Shown piece by piece: positions 6,626 to 12,051 of a stretch of DNA of 12,051 nt. Below the pieces are notes generated by a model, which saw only the letters and a list, made by a program, of their open reading frames with translations, was not told the origin of the DNA and did not search any database. The DNA lies in the NCBI GenBank assembly GCA_965602945.1, contig CBFDBC010000105.1:1-12051 (forward strand). Direction: 5' to 3'. Position 1 is the first letter of the stretch, and the number at the start of each line of letters is the position of its first letter. A program made the position numbers and the translations under genes. Source of the stretch: JAUXEH01 sp965602945 (lineage in GTDB: Bacteria; Acidobacteriota; Aminicenantia; Aminicenantales; Aminicenantaceae).

Positions 6626-8110
6626 GTGGGGCATAATATTTCGGAGACAAAAAGCGAAGCGAGGATTCTTGTCGTCGAGGACGAGCCCATCGTGGCTCTC
6701 GATATCAGGAACATGCTGGAAGCGCTGGGTTACCAGGTGGCCGGATCGGTGTTTTCCGGGGAAGAGGCTGTAAAAAAAGCCGAAGAACTGCGTCCGTCAC
6801 TGGTCCTGATGGACATCATGCTCTCGGGTGAGATGACCGGGATACAGGCCGCCGAGCGGATCTATCAGCGTTTCAGCATTCCGGTGATATACCTGACGGC
6901 ATACGCGGAAAAGAACACCCTCGAGGAAGCTATCCGGACAGGTGCCTTCGGGTACATCCTGAAGCCGTTCAACGAACGGGAGCTCAAGACCTCTATCGAG
7001 ACGGGCCTCTACAAGTACACGATGGAGTCGAAGCTGAGAGAGAGGGAGCAGTGGCTGTCCACGCTGCTGCGAAGCATTGGAGATGCAGTGATCGCCACAG
7101 ACGGGACGGCGGCCATCACCTTCATGAATCCCCTGGCCGAGGCACTTACGGGGTGGGACCAGGGGGATGTGCTTCGGCGCTCTCTGCGTGATGTGTTCAT
7201 CCTGGTGGACGAAGCCTCCGGTGAAAAAATCGCGTATGAGATCGCGGATATGATCGAAGAAGTGCATGGGGAGCATTCGGGCCAGGGTGTGCTGGCGATC
7301 AGGGGCGGTGACCGGACACCCATCGAGTACACGTTTGCACCCATTTTAGGCGATAATCAGGAATTTTCCGGAGTCGTGCTGGTTTTTCGGGACATCACCC
7401 AACGCAAGGAGAGCGAAGCGGAGCTCAAGACCCATGAGAGCAACCTGCAGCGGCTTTCGAGCCAGCTCATCAACACCCAGGAAGCGGAACGCGGCCGGCT
7501 CTCACGGGAGCTGCACGACGAGATCGGCCAGGCGTTGACCGCTATCAAGATCAACCTGGAGACCCTGAAAAGGGAGATCCCGAAGGATTCGACCCCGGTC
7601 ACCCAGGAGTGCCTGGCGGAGACGGACACTCTGACCGATAACATACTGGATCAGATCCACCAGATAAGCCTGGATCTCAGACCCTCGATCCTGGATGATC
7701 TGGGCCTGGTCCCAACCTTGAACTGGTATGTCAAGAGGTTCGCACAGCGGATGAACATCCGGGTCGAGTTCGCACCGCCCGGACTGAAGCAGAGGCTCGA
7801 TCCGGAGCTGGAAACCGTGATCTACCGCATTGTCCAGGAGGCGCTGACAAATGTGGCCAAACACGCCGATGCCCGAAAGGTCCGGCTCTCTCTCGAACAG
7901 GGAGAGGCTCTGGTCTCTGTCACCATCGAGGATGACGGAAAAGGGTTCGATCCGGAGGCCGTGGGCCAAAAAACTCCGGAGAACAGCGGGGCGGGGCTGT
8001 TGGGCATTCGGGAACGGATAATGCTCCTGGGAGGGACGTCCGAGATTCAGTCGGGTACGGATAGGGGTACGCGGATCACTCTGCGGCTCCCTTGGAGAGG
8101 GGAAGGATGA
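6626..8110 (+). CDS. Soluble hybrid histidine kinase, REC-PAS-HisKA_3-HATPase (NarX type)
   Basis: With the GTG start at 6626 the protein has 494 residues. In order: a receiver (about 12-125) with acidic residues E18/D19 in VVEDEP, phosphoacceptor D63 in LVLMDIML and K113 in YILKPF; a short helical linker (about 130-140); a PAS domain (about 141-262) from WLSTLLRSIGDAVIATDG to VFRDITQRKE; a HisKA_3 dimerisation helix with H297 in LSRELHDEIGQAL; and a GHL-type ATPase with N box IVQEALTNVAKH (about 402-413), DDGKGF (436-441) and GAGLLGIRERI. There are no membrane segments, so it is cytosolic. The N-terminal receiver suggests input from another phosphodonor. A GAGG 6 bases upstream and the promoter at 6575-6603 support this start; in-frame TTG 6515, ATG 6554 and ATG 6569 lack ribosome binding sites. 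The stop overlaps the next start in ATGA, so this kinase probably phosphorylates that regulator. Confidence 0.88.
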   Translation: MGHNISETKSEARILVVEDEPIVALDIRNMLEALGYQVAGSVFSGEEAVKKAEELRPSLVLMDIMLSGEMTGIQAAERIYQRFSIPVIYLTAYAEKNTLEEAIRTGAFGYILKPFNERELKTSIETGLYKYTMESKLREREQWLSTLLRSIGDAVIATDGTAAITFMNPLAEALTGWDQGDVLRRSLRDVFILVDEASGEKIAYEIADMIEEVHGEHSGQGVLAIRGGDRTPIEYTFAPILGDNQEFSGVVLVFRDITQRKESEAELKTHESNLQRLSSQLINTQEAERGRLSRELHDEIGQALTAIKINLETLKREIPKDSTPVTQECLAETDTLTDNILDQIHQISLDLRPSILDDLGLVPTLNWYVKRFAQRMNIRVEFAPPGLKQRLDPELETVIYRIVQEALTNVAKHADARKVRLSLEQGEALVSVTIEDDGKGFDPEAVGQKTPENSGAGLLGIRERIMLLGGTSEIQSGTDRGTRITLRLPWRGEG

Positions 8111-8766
8111 ACGCAATCAGAGTCATTCTCGCAGAGGATCACACCATCGTCCGCAAAGGGCTTCGCTCACTGCTCGAGGGTGAAGAGGATATTGAGGTCA
8201 TCGGTGAAGCTGGAGACGGGAAGGAAGCCATCACTCTGGTGGAGCAGAAGAAGCCGGACATCGTCGTGATGGATATCGGCATGCCGGAGCTCAACGGGCT
8301 GGAAGCCACGCGCAGGATCAGGAAGAAGTTCCCGGAGACAAAGGTGTTGATCCTGACCATGCATACCAACGAGGAGTACGTGTTCGAGATCCTGCGGGCA
8401 GGGGCGTCCGGGTATATCATAAAAAAAGCAGCACCCACGGAGCTGGTCTCGGCCCTGCGCGCCGTTAAGCGGGGGGAATCCTTTCTCAGCCCCGCCATCT
8501 CGAAAAAAGTGATCGATGAGTATCTGCAGCGGGCCGGTGAGGCGAAAAGACGGGGCGCCTTCGAGCTGCTCACGGACCGGGAAAGAGAGGTTCTGCAGCT
8601 CATTGCCGAGGGGAATTCCACCCGGGGGATCGCCGGGAGGCTGTTCATCAGCACCAAGACCGTGGAGACGCACCGCTCTAACCTGATGGAAAAACTAGAC
8701 CTCCACGGTACGGCTGACCTCACCCGATACGCCATCCGTATGGGGATCGTGGACCCCGAACGTTAG
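8107..8766 (+). CDS. NarL/FixJ-type response regulator
   Basis: A 219-aa transcription factor. Its receiver has E10/D11 in LAEDHTIVRKGLR, phosphoacceptor D56 in VVMDIGMP, T84 in LILTMHT and K106 in GYIIKKA. A linker leads to a LuxR-type HTH at about 155-214 (LTDREREVLQLIAEGNS, then ISTKTVETHRSNLMEKL). The start codon overlaps the kinase stop (ATGA, 8107-8110) and is preceded by GGAGAGGGGAAGG, so the two are translationally coupled and form a cognate pair. A frame extension to 8092 gives an ATG without its own signal and was not used. All phosphorylation residues are intact. The target promoters are unknown; the inverted repeat upstream of the next gene (8827-8851) is a candidate. Confidence 0.93.
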   Translation: MNAIRVILAEDHTIVRKGLRSLLEGEEDIEVIGEAGDGKEAITLVEQKKPDIVVMDIGMPELNGLEATRRIRKKFPETKVLILTMHTNEEYVFEILRAGASGYIIKKAAPTELVSALRAVKRGESFLSPAISKKVIDEYLQRAGEAKRRGAFELLTDREREVLQLIAEGNSTRGIAGRLFISTKTVETHRSNLMEKLDLHGTADLTRYAIRMGIVDPER

Positions 8767-8826
8767 CGGTTTTCTCAGGGCTGTTCCTCTCTTTCCACCC
8801 ATTGTGCCGAAAATAGGGGCTTTTTG

Positions 8827-8851
8827 CCTGACAATTCAGGAATTTTCCTGA
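8827..8851. promoter_or_regulatory. Three alternating half-sites: overlapping inverted repeats at a -35
   Basis: CCTGA (8827-8831), TCAGG (8836-8840) and CCTGA (8847-8851) are arranged so that the middle copy is the inverse of both outer ones. This gives CCTGA-N4-TCAGG and a longer, perfect TCAGGAA-TT-TTCCTGA (8836-8851). The last base abuts the -35 hexamer of the next promoter (8852). In DNA this looks like a tandem operator. In RNA the two hairpins would exclude each other, and the first, followed by AATTTT, could be a weak terminator for the kinase/regulator operon. Confidence 0.5.
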
Positions 8852-8880
8852 TTGATGAACAAGGCATCCTGCCTTATCTT
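8852..8880 (+). promoter_or_regulatory. Promoter-like site for the stand-alone receiver gene
   Basis: TTGATG (8852-8857; 4 of 6), a 17-base spacer and TATCTT (8875-8880; 4 of 6). The start would be near 8887, about 40 bases before the ATG at 8928. Both hexamers are imperfect, which is typical of promoters that need an activator, and an inverted repeat ends exactly at the -35. Confidence 0.45.
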
Positions 8881-8927
8881 GAGGGATGTAAAGAATTCTT
8901 CCACAAGGAAACGAACTTGGGGGATAC

Positions 8928-9314
8928 ATGCAGAAACTTACGGTTTTGATCGTGGACAACAGTCCGGAGTTTCGCCATGTGTTGAAAAGACTCTTGAGGA
9001 CCCTGCCGGATATCGAGATCCTGGGAGAAGCGGAAGACGGGCGGCAGGCCTTGGAACTGGCCAGGATGCTGCGGCCTGATGTGGTGCTCATGGATGTAAG
9101 GATGCCCCGGCAGGACGGGCTGGAATCCACGCGGATGCTCAGTGAGGAGCTGCCGGAGATCAAGGTCATTGTGCTTTCCCTGTATGACATCGAAGAATAC
9201 AAGGAGGTGGCCCTGGCCAGCGGCGCATTCGGCTATATCATCAAAAGGAACATGGTGAATGAGCTGATCCCCGCTTTACACGAGGCCGCTTTGGCAAACC
9301 GGTTGCCAATGTAG
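8928..9314 (+). CDS. Stand-alone receiver-domain protein (NarL-type receiver, no output domain)
   Basis: A 128-aa single receiver: LIVDNSPEFRHVL, D56 in VVLMDVRMP, S84 in IVLSLYD and K106 in GYIIKRN. Helices and strands follow the NarL-type receiver, but the protein stops after helix 5 with no HTH. In place of the usual acidic pair it has D10 followed by N11, so metal binding may be altered, while the phosphoacceptor, Ser and Lys are kept. The start ATG is preceded by GGGGGATAC. It follows the NarL regulator by 161 bp with its own promoter-like site and comes just before a second, truncated receiver. Single receivers usually act as phosphate sinks, relay intermediates or protein-binding switches; a relay with the receiver-bearing kinase upstream is inference. 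Confidence 0.88.
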   Translation: MQKLTVLIVDNSPEFRHVLKRLLRTLPDIEILGEAEDGRQALELARMLRPDVVLMDVRMPRQDGLESTRMLSEELPEIKVIVLSLYDIEEYKEVALASGAFGYIIKRNMVNELIPALHEAALANRLPM

Positions 9315-9328
9315 GGAGTCATGACGCT

Positions 9329-9577
9329 ATGAAGATGAAGATACTCATGGTAGATGACGACACGATAACGCTGAAGATGCTGGAAAAATGCCTGTTGCGT
9401 TATGGTTTCGCCCTGGCTCAGGCGGCGAACGGCAAAGACGCCGTTTTCCTTGCTAAAAACTGGAGGCCCGACCTCATCATTCTGGATATCATGATGCCTG
9501 AAATGGATGGCTCCGACGCTGCTCGAAGAGATTCACAGGCACATGGACTAGTAAGTTTGTCCCCTCAGGACGACTAA
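9329..9577 (+). pseudogene. Truncated CheY-like receiver, probably frameshifted remnant
   Basis: The first 61 residues are a good receiver: KILMVDDDTITLKMLE (acidic pair D9/D10), then LAKNWRPDLIILDIMMPEMDG with D53 as phosphoacceptor. After DG the frame continues as SDAARRDSQAHGLVSLSPQ and stops at residue 82, lacking strands 4-5, helices 4-5 and the conserved Thr and Lys. A different frame from about 9511 reads APTLLEEIHRHMD and then TAG, which looks more like helix 4 of a receiver. This suggests an indel near 9510 plus loss of the rest. The ribosome binding site (GGGAG) is about 10 bases before the ATG, 14 bases after the previous stop. Its stop overlaps the convergent gene's stop at 9574-9577. 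A short functional peptide is possible but less likely. Confidence 0.6.
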
Positions 9578-10005
9578 AACCTCACCTGAAAGCCCAGGCG
9601 GTACTCCGGTGTGGCCCGGCTCTCGATGGGGTGGAGGATCTCCGTGTAGAGGAACCAGAAATGGGTCCCGACCGCCACATAGGGATACTCGTTGTCGCTG
9701 TTTCGTGCGAACTGGTAGCCTCCGGCTCCGTAGAACCGGAAGAAAAGTACCTTTACGGGTATGTAATAGGCCCCTCCCATCCGGAATAAAAGGTCGCTGT
9801 GCTCGTGTTGGTACAGCAGGTCTCCGGTCGCGTACAGGTTTTTCCCCAGGTGATGCTTGTAGCCGATCTGGGAGGGATTGATCACAAAGGAAAAGGTCAG
9901 GTAATTCTTGGCCGGCTGAAATCTGTGAATGTGTCCCGAGGCCGGGATCACGGTCCCCAGGATCAACAGGATAGCCAGTATACCGGCATGTGCTGTTTTC
10001 TTCAT
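9574..10005 (-). CDS. Small exported beta-barrel-like protein, unknown family
   Basis: The 143-aa product starts at the ATG at 10005, preceded by AAAGGAGATCAAA, an excellent ribosome binding site; the frame is open to 10161 but nothing upstream supports a longer start. Residues 1-24 form a signal peptide (KKTAHAGILAILLILGTVIPASG). The mature part of about 119 residues is rich in aromatic and glycine residues and alternates like membrane beta strands: NYLTFSFVI, NLYATGDLLYQH, LLFRMGGAYYIP, LFFRFYGAGGYQFA, PYVAVGTHFWFLY and the last EYRLGFQVRF. It ends in Phe, the terminal signature of many outer-membrane barrels. Six to eight strands would fit, making it smaller than OmpX. Histidines cluster near the N-terminus (HIH) and at 51-52, 67 and 69. 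I do not recognise the family. It is convergent with the truncated receiver and divergent from the aminotransferase. Confidence 0.72.
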   Translation of the reverse strand: MKKTAHAGILAILLILGTVIPASGHIHRFQPAKNYLTFSFVINPSQIGYKHHLGKNLYATGDLLYQHEHSDLLFRMGGAYYIPVKVLFFRFYGAGGYQFARNSDNEYPYVAVGTHFWFLYTEILHPIESRATPEYRLGFQVRF

Positions 10006-10095
10006 TTTGATCTCCTTTGCGTGTTCAAGTGTGTCAGGGCTTATTCTGCAAGAAGCATGCCACATGTTTTCCCCAGGGAGCTCGGCAGGGTCTGA

Positions 10096-10107
10096 CCTCT
10101 TTAGAGG
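10096..10107. repeat. Short inverted repeat in divergent intergenic region
   Basis: CCTCT and AGAGG flank TT, giving a 5-bp perfect stem. It lies 21 bases before a second, stronger hairpin (10129-10147) in the 240-bp region between the barrel-like gene and the aminotransferase. Alone it is weak evidence of function; the pairing with its neighbour makes it worth noting. Confidence 0.35.
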
Positions 10108-10128
10108 ACAGTATCGGCCGGAGGGATG

Positions 10129-10147
10129 TCGTTCCACGCTGGAACGA
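10129..10147. repeat. Perfect 8-bp inverted repeat (hairpin or operator)
   Basis: TCGTTCCA and TGGAACGA flank CGC: eight perfect base pairs around a 3-base loop. It sits between two divergent genes, about 124 bases upstream of the barrel-like start and 99 bases upstream of the aminotransferase start. It could be an operator for either gene or a dispersed REP-like element. TTT follows on the plus strand, but no plus-strand gene ends here, so a terminator role is unlikely. Confidence 0.5.
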
Positions 10148-10245
10148 TTTCGATGAGGCATGCGGTTTCGGAAATGTTTGTTTGACGTATAAGGTATTTG
10201 ATTCAGGACGAGGTTTGATAATAGAATACCTCCAAGGAGAATCGG

Positions 10246-11610
10246 ATGGACTTCTCAGAGCTGTCTTTTCAAGATGCCCCCCTGATCAAAGTGCCGCCTC
10301 CGGGCCCCGGGTCTCAGGAATTCCTGGATTTCCAGAGGACGCATGAGGGGTCGGCCGTCTCGTATTCGAGGGGGCTGCCCATGGCCTTGAAGAAAGGCCG
10401 GGGGGCGACCGTCGAGGATGTGGACGGAAACCTGTACATCGATTTTTTCGGTGGAGCGGCCGTGATGAATGTCGGTCACGGTAATCCGGAGGTGGTGGAT
10501 GCGGCCCGCCACCAGTTGGGAGAACTGACCCATGCGCTCGACATACCGACGCCGGCGCGCAGGAGGCTGGTCGAGAAGCTCATGATGGTCCTGCCGGCGG
10601 ACCTGAACCGGGTGTTTTTCGGGGGGCCAACAGGATCGGATGCCGTGGAGGCAGCCGTGAAGCTGGCCAAGTCCAACAGCGGCCGTGTTCCGCTTATCGC
10701 CTTCGAGGGCAGTTACCACGGCATGAGTTCGGGCGCGTTGGCGCTGACCAGCGGCCTGAGTTTCAAGGAAGATTTCCTGCCGCTCATCCCCGAGGTTCAT
10801 TTTATTCCGTATGCATACTGCTACCGGTGTGCTTTCCAGCGGGAACCGGGGAGCTGTGATCTGGAGTGCGCCCGGTACCTGGACCATGTGCTGGAGGACC
10901 CGCACTCCGGAGTGGGTAAGCCGGCTGCTGTCATCATCGAGGCCATCCAGGGGGAGGGAGGCTCGGTCGTGCCTCCGGATGGATACCTCCCTGAGATCAG
11001 GGAGATCTGCAGGCGGCACGAGGTCCTGCTCATCCTGGACGAGATACAGGCCGGTTTCTGCCGGACCGGTAAAATGTTTTCCTTCGAACACGCGGGAGTG
11101 ATCCCGGACATCCTGACCATGAGCAAGGCGCTGGGCGGGATCGGGCTGCCGATCTCGGGGATCGCCTACAGTGAGGCGCTCGACACGTGGCCCCCCGGAA
11201 AGCATATCGGGACTTTTCGAGGGAACACGGTCGCCTATGCCGCAGGAGCCGCGGCCCTGGATTTCATGGTGAAGCATCACCTGGCGGATCATGCCCGCGA
11301 GTTGGGGGAAACGATGCTGGGCTGGCTGCAGGATTTTCAAAAAGAGAGCCGGATCCTTGGCGACGTGAGGGGAAAAGGGCTCATGTTGGGCGCCGAACTG
11401 GTAAAAGACCGGGCCACGAAGGAGCCGGCGCCGGAACTGGCCGGAAAGGTGCGGGCGGAGTGCCACCGCCACGGCCTGCTGGTCGAGATCGGCGGGCACT
11501 ACGACAATGTGGTCCGCTTCCTGCCTCCGCTGGTGCTGACACAGGACCTGGCCCTCAAAGGCATCGAGATCTTCGAAGCCGCCCTCTCTTCCGTGCTCCG
11601 ACCACTTTAA
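10246..11610 (+). CDS. Class III PLP aminotransferase with four-cysteine insertion
   Basis: A 454-aa fold-type I enzyme of the ornithine/GABA/diaminobutyrate aminotransferase group. The PLP site is complete: FFGGPTGSDAVEAAVKLAK (about 124-142) for phosphate binding, FEGSYHGMSSG (153-163) with the ring-stacking aromatic, IIEAIQGEGG (230-239), LILDEIQAGFCRTG (262-275) with D265, and MSKALGGIG with Schiff-base K294. GTFRGNTVAYAAG and VRGKGLMLGAEL complete the fold. Between strands lies PYAYCYRCAFQREPGSC followed by DLEC, with C192, C195, C204 and C208. This CxxC-x8-CxxxC insertion is known to me from broad-specificity archaeal and bacterial members, including amino-acid racemases and ornithine-type enzymes, so both transamination and racemisation remain possible. 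The start has AAGGAG 7 bases upstream. It is probably monocistronic, starting a plus-strand run with the LiaI/LiaF-like gene 124 bp later. Confidence 0.87.
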   Translation: MDFSELSFQDAPLIKVPPPGPGSQEFLDFQRTHEGSAVSYSRGLPMALKKGRGATVEDVDGNLYIDFFGGAAVMNVGHGNPEVVDAARHQLGELTHALDIPTPARRRLVEKLMMVLPADLNRVFFGGPTGSDAVEAAVKLAKSNSGRVPLIAFEGSYHGMSSGALALTSGLSFKEDFLPLIPEVHFIPYAYCYRCAFQREPGSCDLECARYLDHVLEDPHSGVGKPAAVIIEAIQGEGGSVVPPDGYLPEIREICRRHEVLLILDEIQAGFCRTGKMFSFEHAGVIPDILTMSKALGGIGLPISGIAYSEALDTWPPGKHIGTFRGNTVAYAAGAAALDFMVKHHLADHARELGETMLGWLQDFQKESRILGDVRGKGLMLGAELVKDRATKEPAPELAGKVRAECHRHGLLVEIGGHYDNVVRFLPPLVLTQDLALKGIEIFEAALSSVLRPL

Positions 11611-11623
11611 TACTTTTCCGCCA

Positions 11624-11652
11624 TTCACCGACTTGGGGATGGCGTTCACCGA
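11624..11652 (+). repeat. TTCACCGA direct repeat upstream of the LiaI/LiaF-like gene
   Basis: Two exact copies of TTCACCGA (11624-11631 and 11645-11652) lie 21 bp apart, about two helical turns. They sit within the 124-bp gap after the aminotransferase, 83-111 bases before the next ATG. CGCCAT/ATGGCG (11619-11624 and 11639-11644) also forms an interleaved inverted repeat. The spacing suits a regulator binding one face of the helix, but I find no convincing -35/-10 beside it. Confidence 0.35.
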
Positions 11653-11734
11653 AAAGCTCTATCATCTTGGCTATGGCCGGCTTATCATGAGGTCGTGATC
11701 GAGAGATCGCGAAATCTTTTCCAAGGAGAGAACA

Positions 11735-12051
11735 ATGGAAAACAAAAAAGTCAGAGTGGTGTTCGACACCAAGCTGATCATCGGGCTGGCCATCATCTGT
11801 GTCGGGCTGCTCTTCCTGCTCCAGAACATGGGCTATCTCACCGAGATCGACGTCTGGGATTTCTGGCCGGTCGTCCTGATCCTGATCGGGCTGAGCCTGA
11901 TCACTCGGCCCAGCGAATTCCGGCAACCCCTGGGAGGGCTAATCCTGATCCTGATCGGGCTCTTGTTCCTGCTGCACAATTTATCTGTCATTCCCTATGA
12001 TATCGGGGACCTCTGGCCCTTCTTCCTGATCCTCATCGGATTCTACGTGAT
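11735..12051 (+). CDS. LiaI/LiaF-like transmembrane-region protein, N-terminal part; runs off right edge
   Basis: 105 complete codons are visible from the ATG at 11735, which AAGGAGAG precedes by about 5 bases. The visible part is almost all membrane: hydrophobic segments at about 13-30, 44-57, 67-81 and 93-105. They form two similar units: LIIGLAIICVGLLFLLQNMG with DVWDFWPVVLILIGLSLI, then LGGLILILIGLLFLLHNL with DIGDLWPFFLILIGFYV. This repeated W-P-x3-LILIG pattern is the TM region found at the N-terminus of LiaF-like and DUF5668-type proteins, which in Firmicutes modulate the LiaRS envelope-stress system; other members have unknown roles. The C-terminal domain, if any, is outside the window. 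A NarL-type kinase/regulator pair lies 3 kb upstream, but there is no direct operon link. Confidence 0.8.
   Translation, partial: MENKKVRVVFDTKLIIGLAIICVGLLFLLQNMGYLTEIDVWDFWPVVLILIGLSLITRPSEFRQPLGGLILILIGLLFLLHNLSVIPYDIGDLWPFFLILIGFYV

Noticed and set aside
7351..7375. AATCAGGAATTTTCCGG inside the kinase gene, similar to the half-site region at 8836
   Set aside because: It lies in conserved PAS coding sequence and lacks the inverted partner, so chance similarity is more likely.
9321..9332. Mini-ORF ATG-ACG-CTA-TGA overlapping the start of the truncated receiver
   Set aside because: Three codons with the GGGAG only two bases from the ATG. A reinitiation role is imaginable but nothing supports it.
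10182..10222. Promoter for the aminotransferase (TTGACG at 10182 with GATAAT at 10217)
   Set aside because: The spacer would be 29 bases. No -35 at 16-18 bases from GATAAT matches well, so no promoter is called.
10255..11649. Long minus-strand open frame of 464 codons opposite the aminotransferase
   Set aside because: It is a shadow of the class III enzyme, which has all PLP motifs and a ribosome binding site; the antisense product has none.
1..12051. CRISPR arrays, tRNA or rRNA genes, insertion sequences, phage attachment sites
   Set aside because: No regularly spaced repeats, cloverleaf-like sequences, transposase motifs or terminal inverted repeats were seen by eye.

Overview
The window looks like a piece of a moderately GC-rich chromosome from a Gram-negative-type bacterium. 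It carries exported proteins, a probable small outer-membrane beta-barrel, an ECF-type sigma factor and a NarX/NarL-type signalling cluster. The mix of secreted S9 and M20 peptidases, stand-alone receivers, a DsrE-like protein and a Cys-rich class III aminotransferase resembles what I would expect from Aminicenantota, Acidobacteriota or deltaproteobacterial-type genomes. That placement is an impression, not a measurement. I see no phage genes, transposase, CRISPR, tRNA or rRNA.

Left half (1-6330), all on the minus strand. Reading in the direction of transcription, the order is: an ECF-type sigma factor (6330-5773); an exported M20 di-zinc peptidase (5645-4089); an alpha-oxoamine-synthase-family PLP enzyme (4077-2776); an MBL-fold hydrolase (2771-2142); an exported DsrE-like protein (2045-1593); and an exported S9 peptidase whose catalytic domain lies beyond the left edge (1471-1). 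The M20, oxoamine synthase and MBL genes are spaced 11 and 4 bases apart and form a probable operon. DsrE and S9 each have a promoter-like sequence of their own.

Centre (6331-9577). A divergent regulatory region of about 295 bp separates the sigma gene from a plus-strand signalling cluster: a soluble REC-PAS-HisKA_3 kinase, a NarL/FixJ response regulator overlapping it by 4 bases, a stand-alone receiver with its own promoter-like region, and a receiver cut short after its phosphoacceptor motif. Four receiver domains therefore sit within 3 kb. A TTGACA-N17-CATATT promoter lies inside the longest possible kinase frame and argues for a GTG start at 6626.

Right part (9574-12051). A small exported beta-barrel-like protein on the minus strand ends tail to tail with the truncated receiver, overlapping it by a few bases. 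Divergent from it is a class III aminotransferase with a four-cysteine insertion. After that comes the start of a LiaI/LiaF-like membrane protein built from two similar halves, which runs off the right edge.

The genes do not make up one recognisable pathway. Peptidases plus PLP enzymes suggest peptide and amino-acid scavenging, and the sigma/kinase block suggests a local regulatory unit. I do not see clear proof of an undescribed system. The best candidates for a second look are the receiver array with its three-half-site promoter element, the broken receiver, and the small barrel protein.
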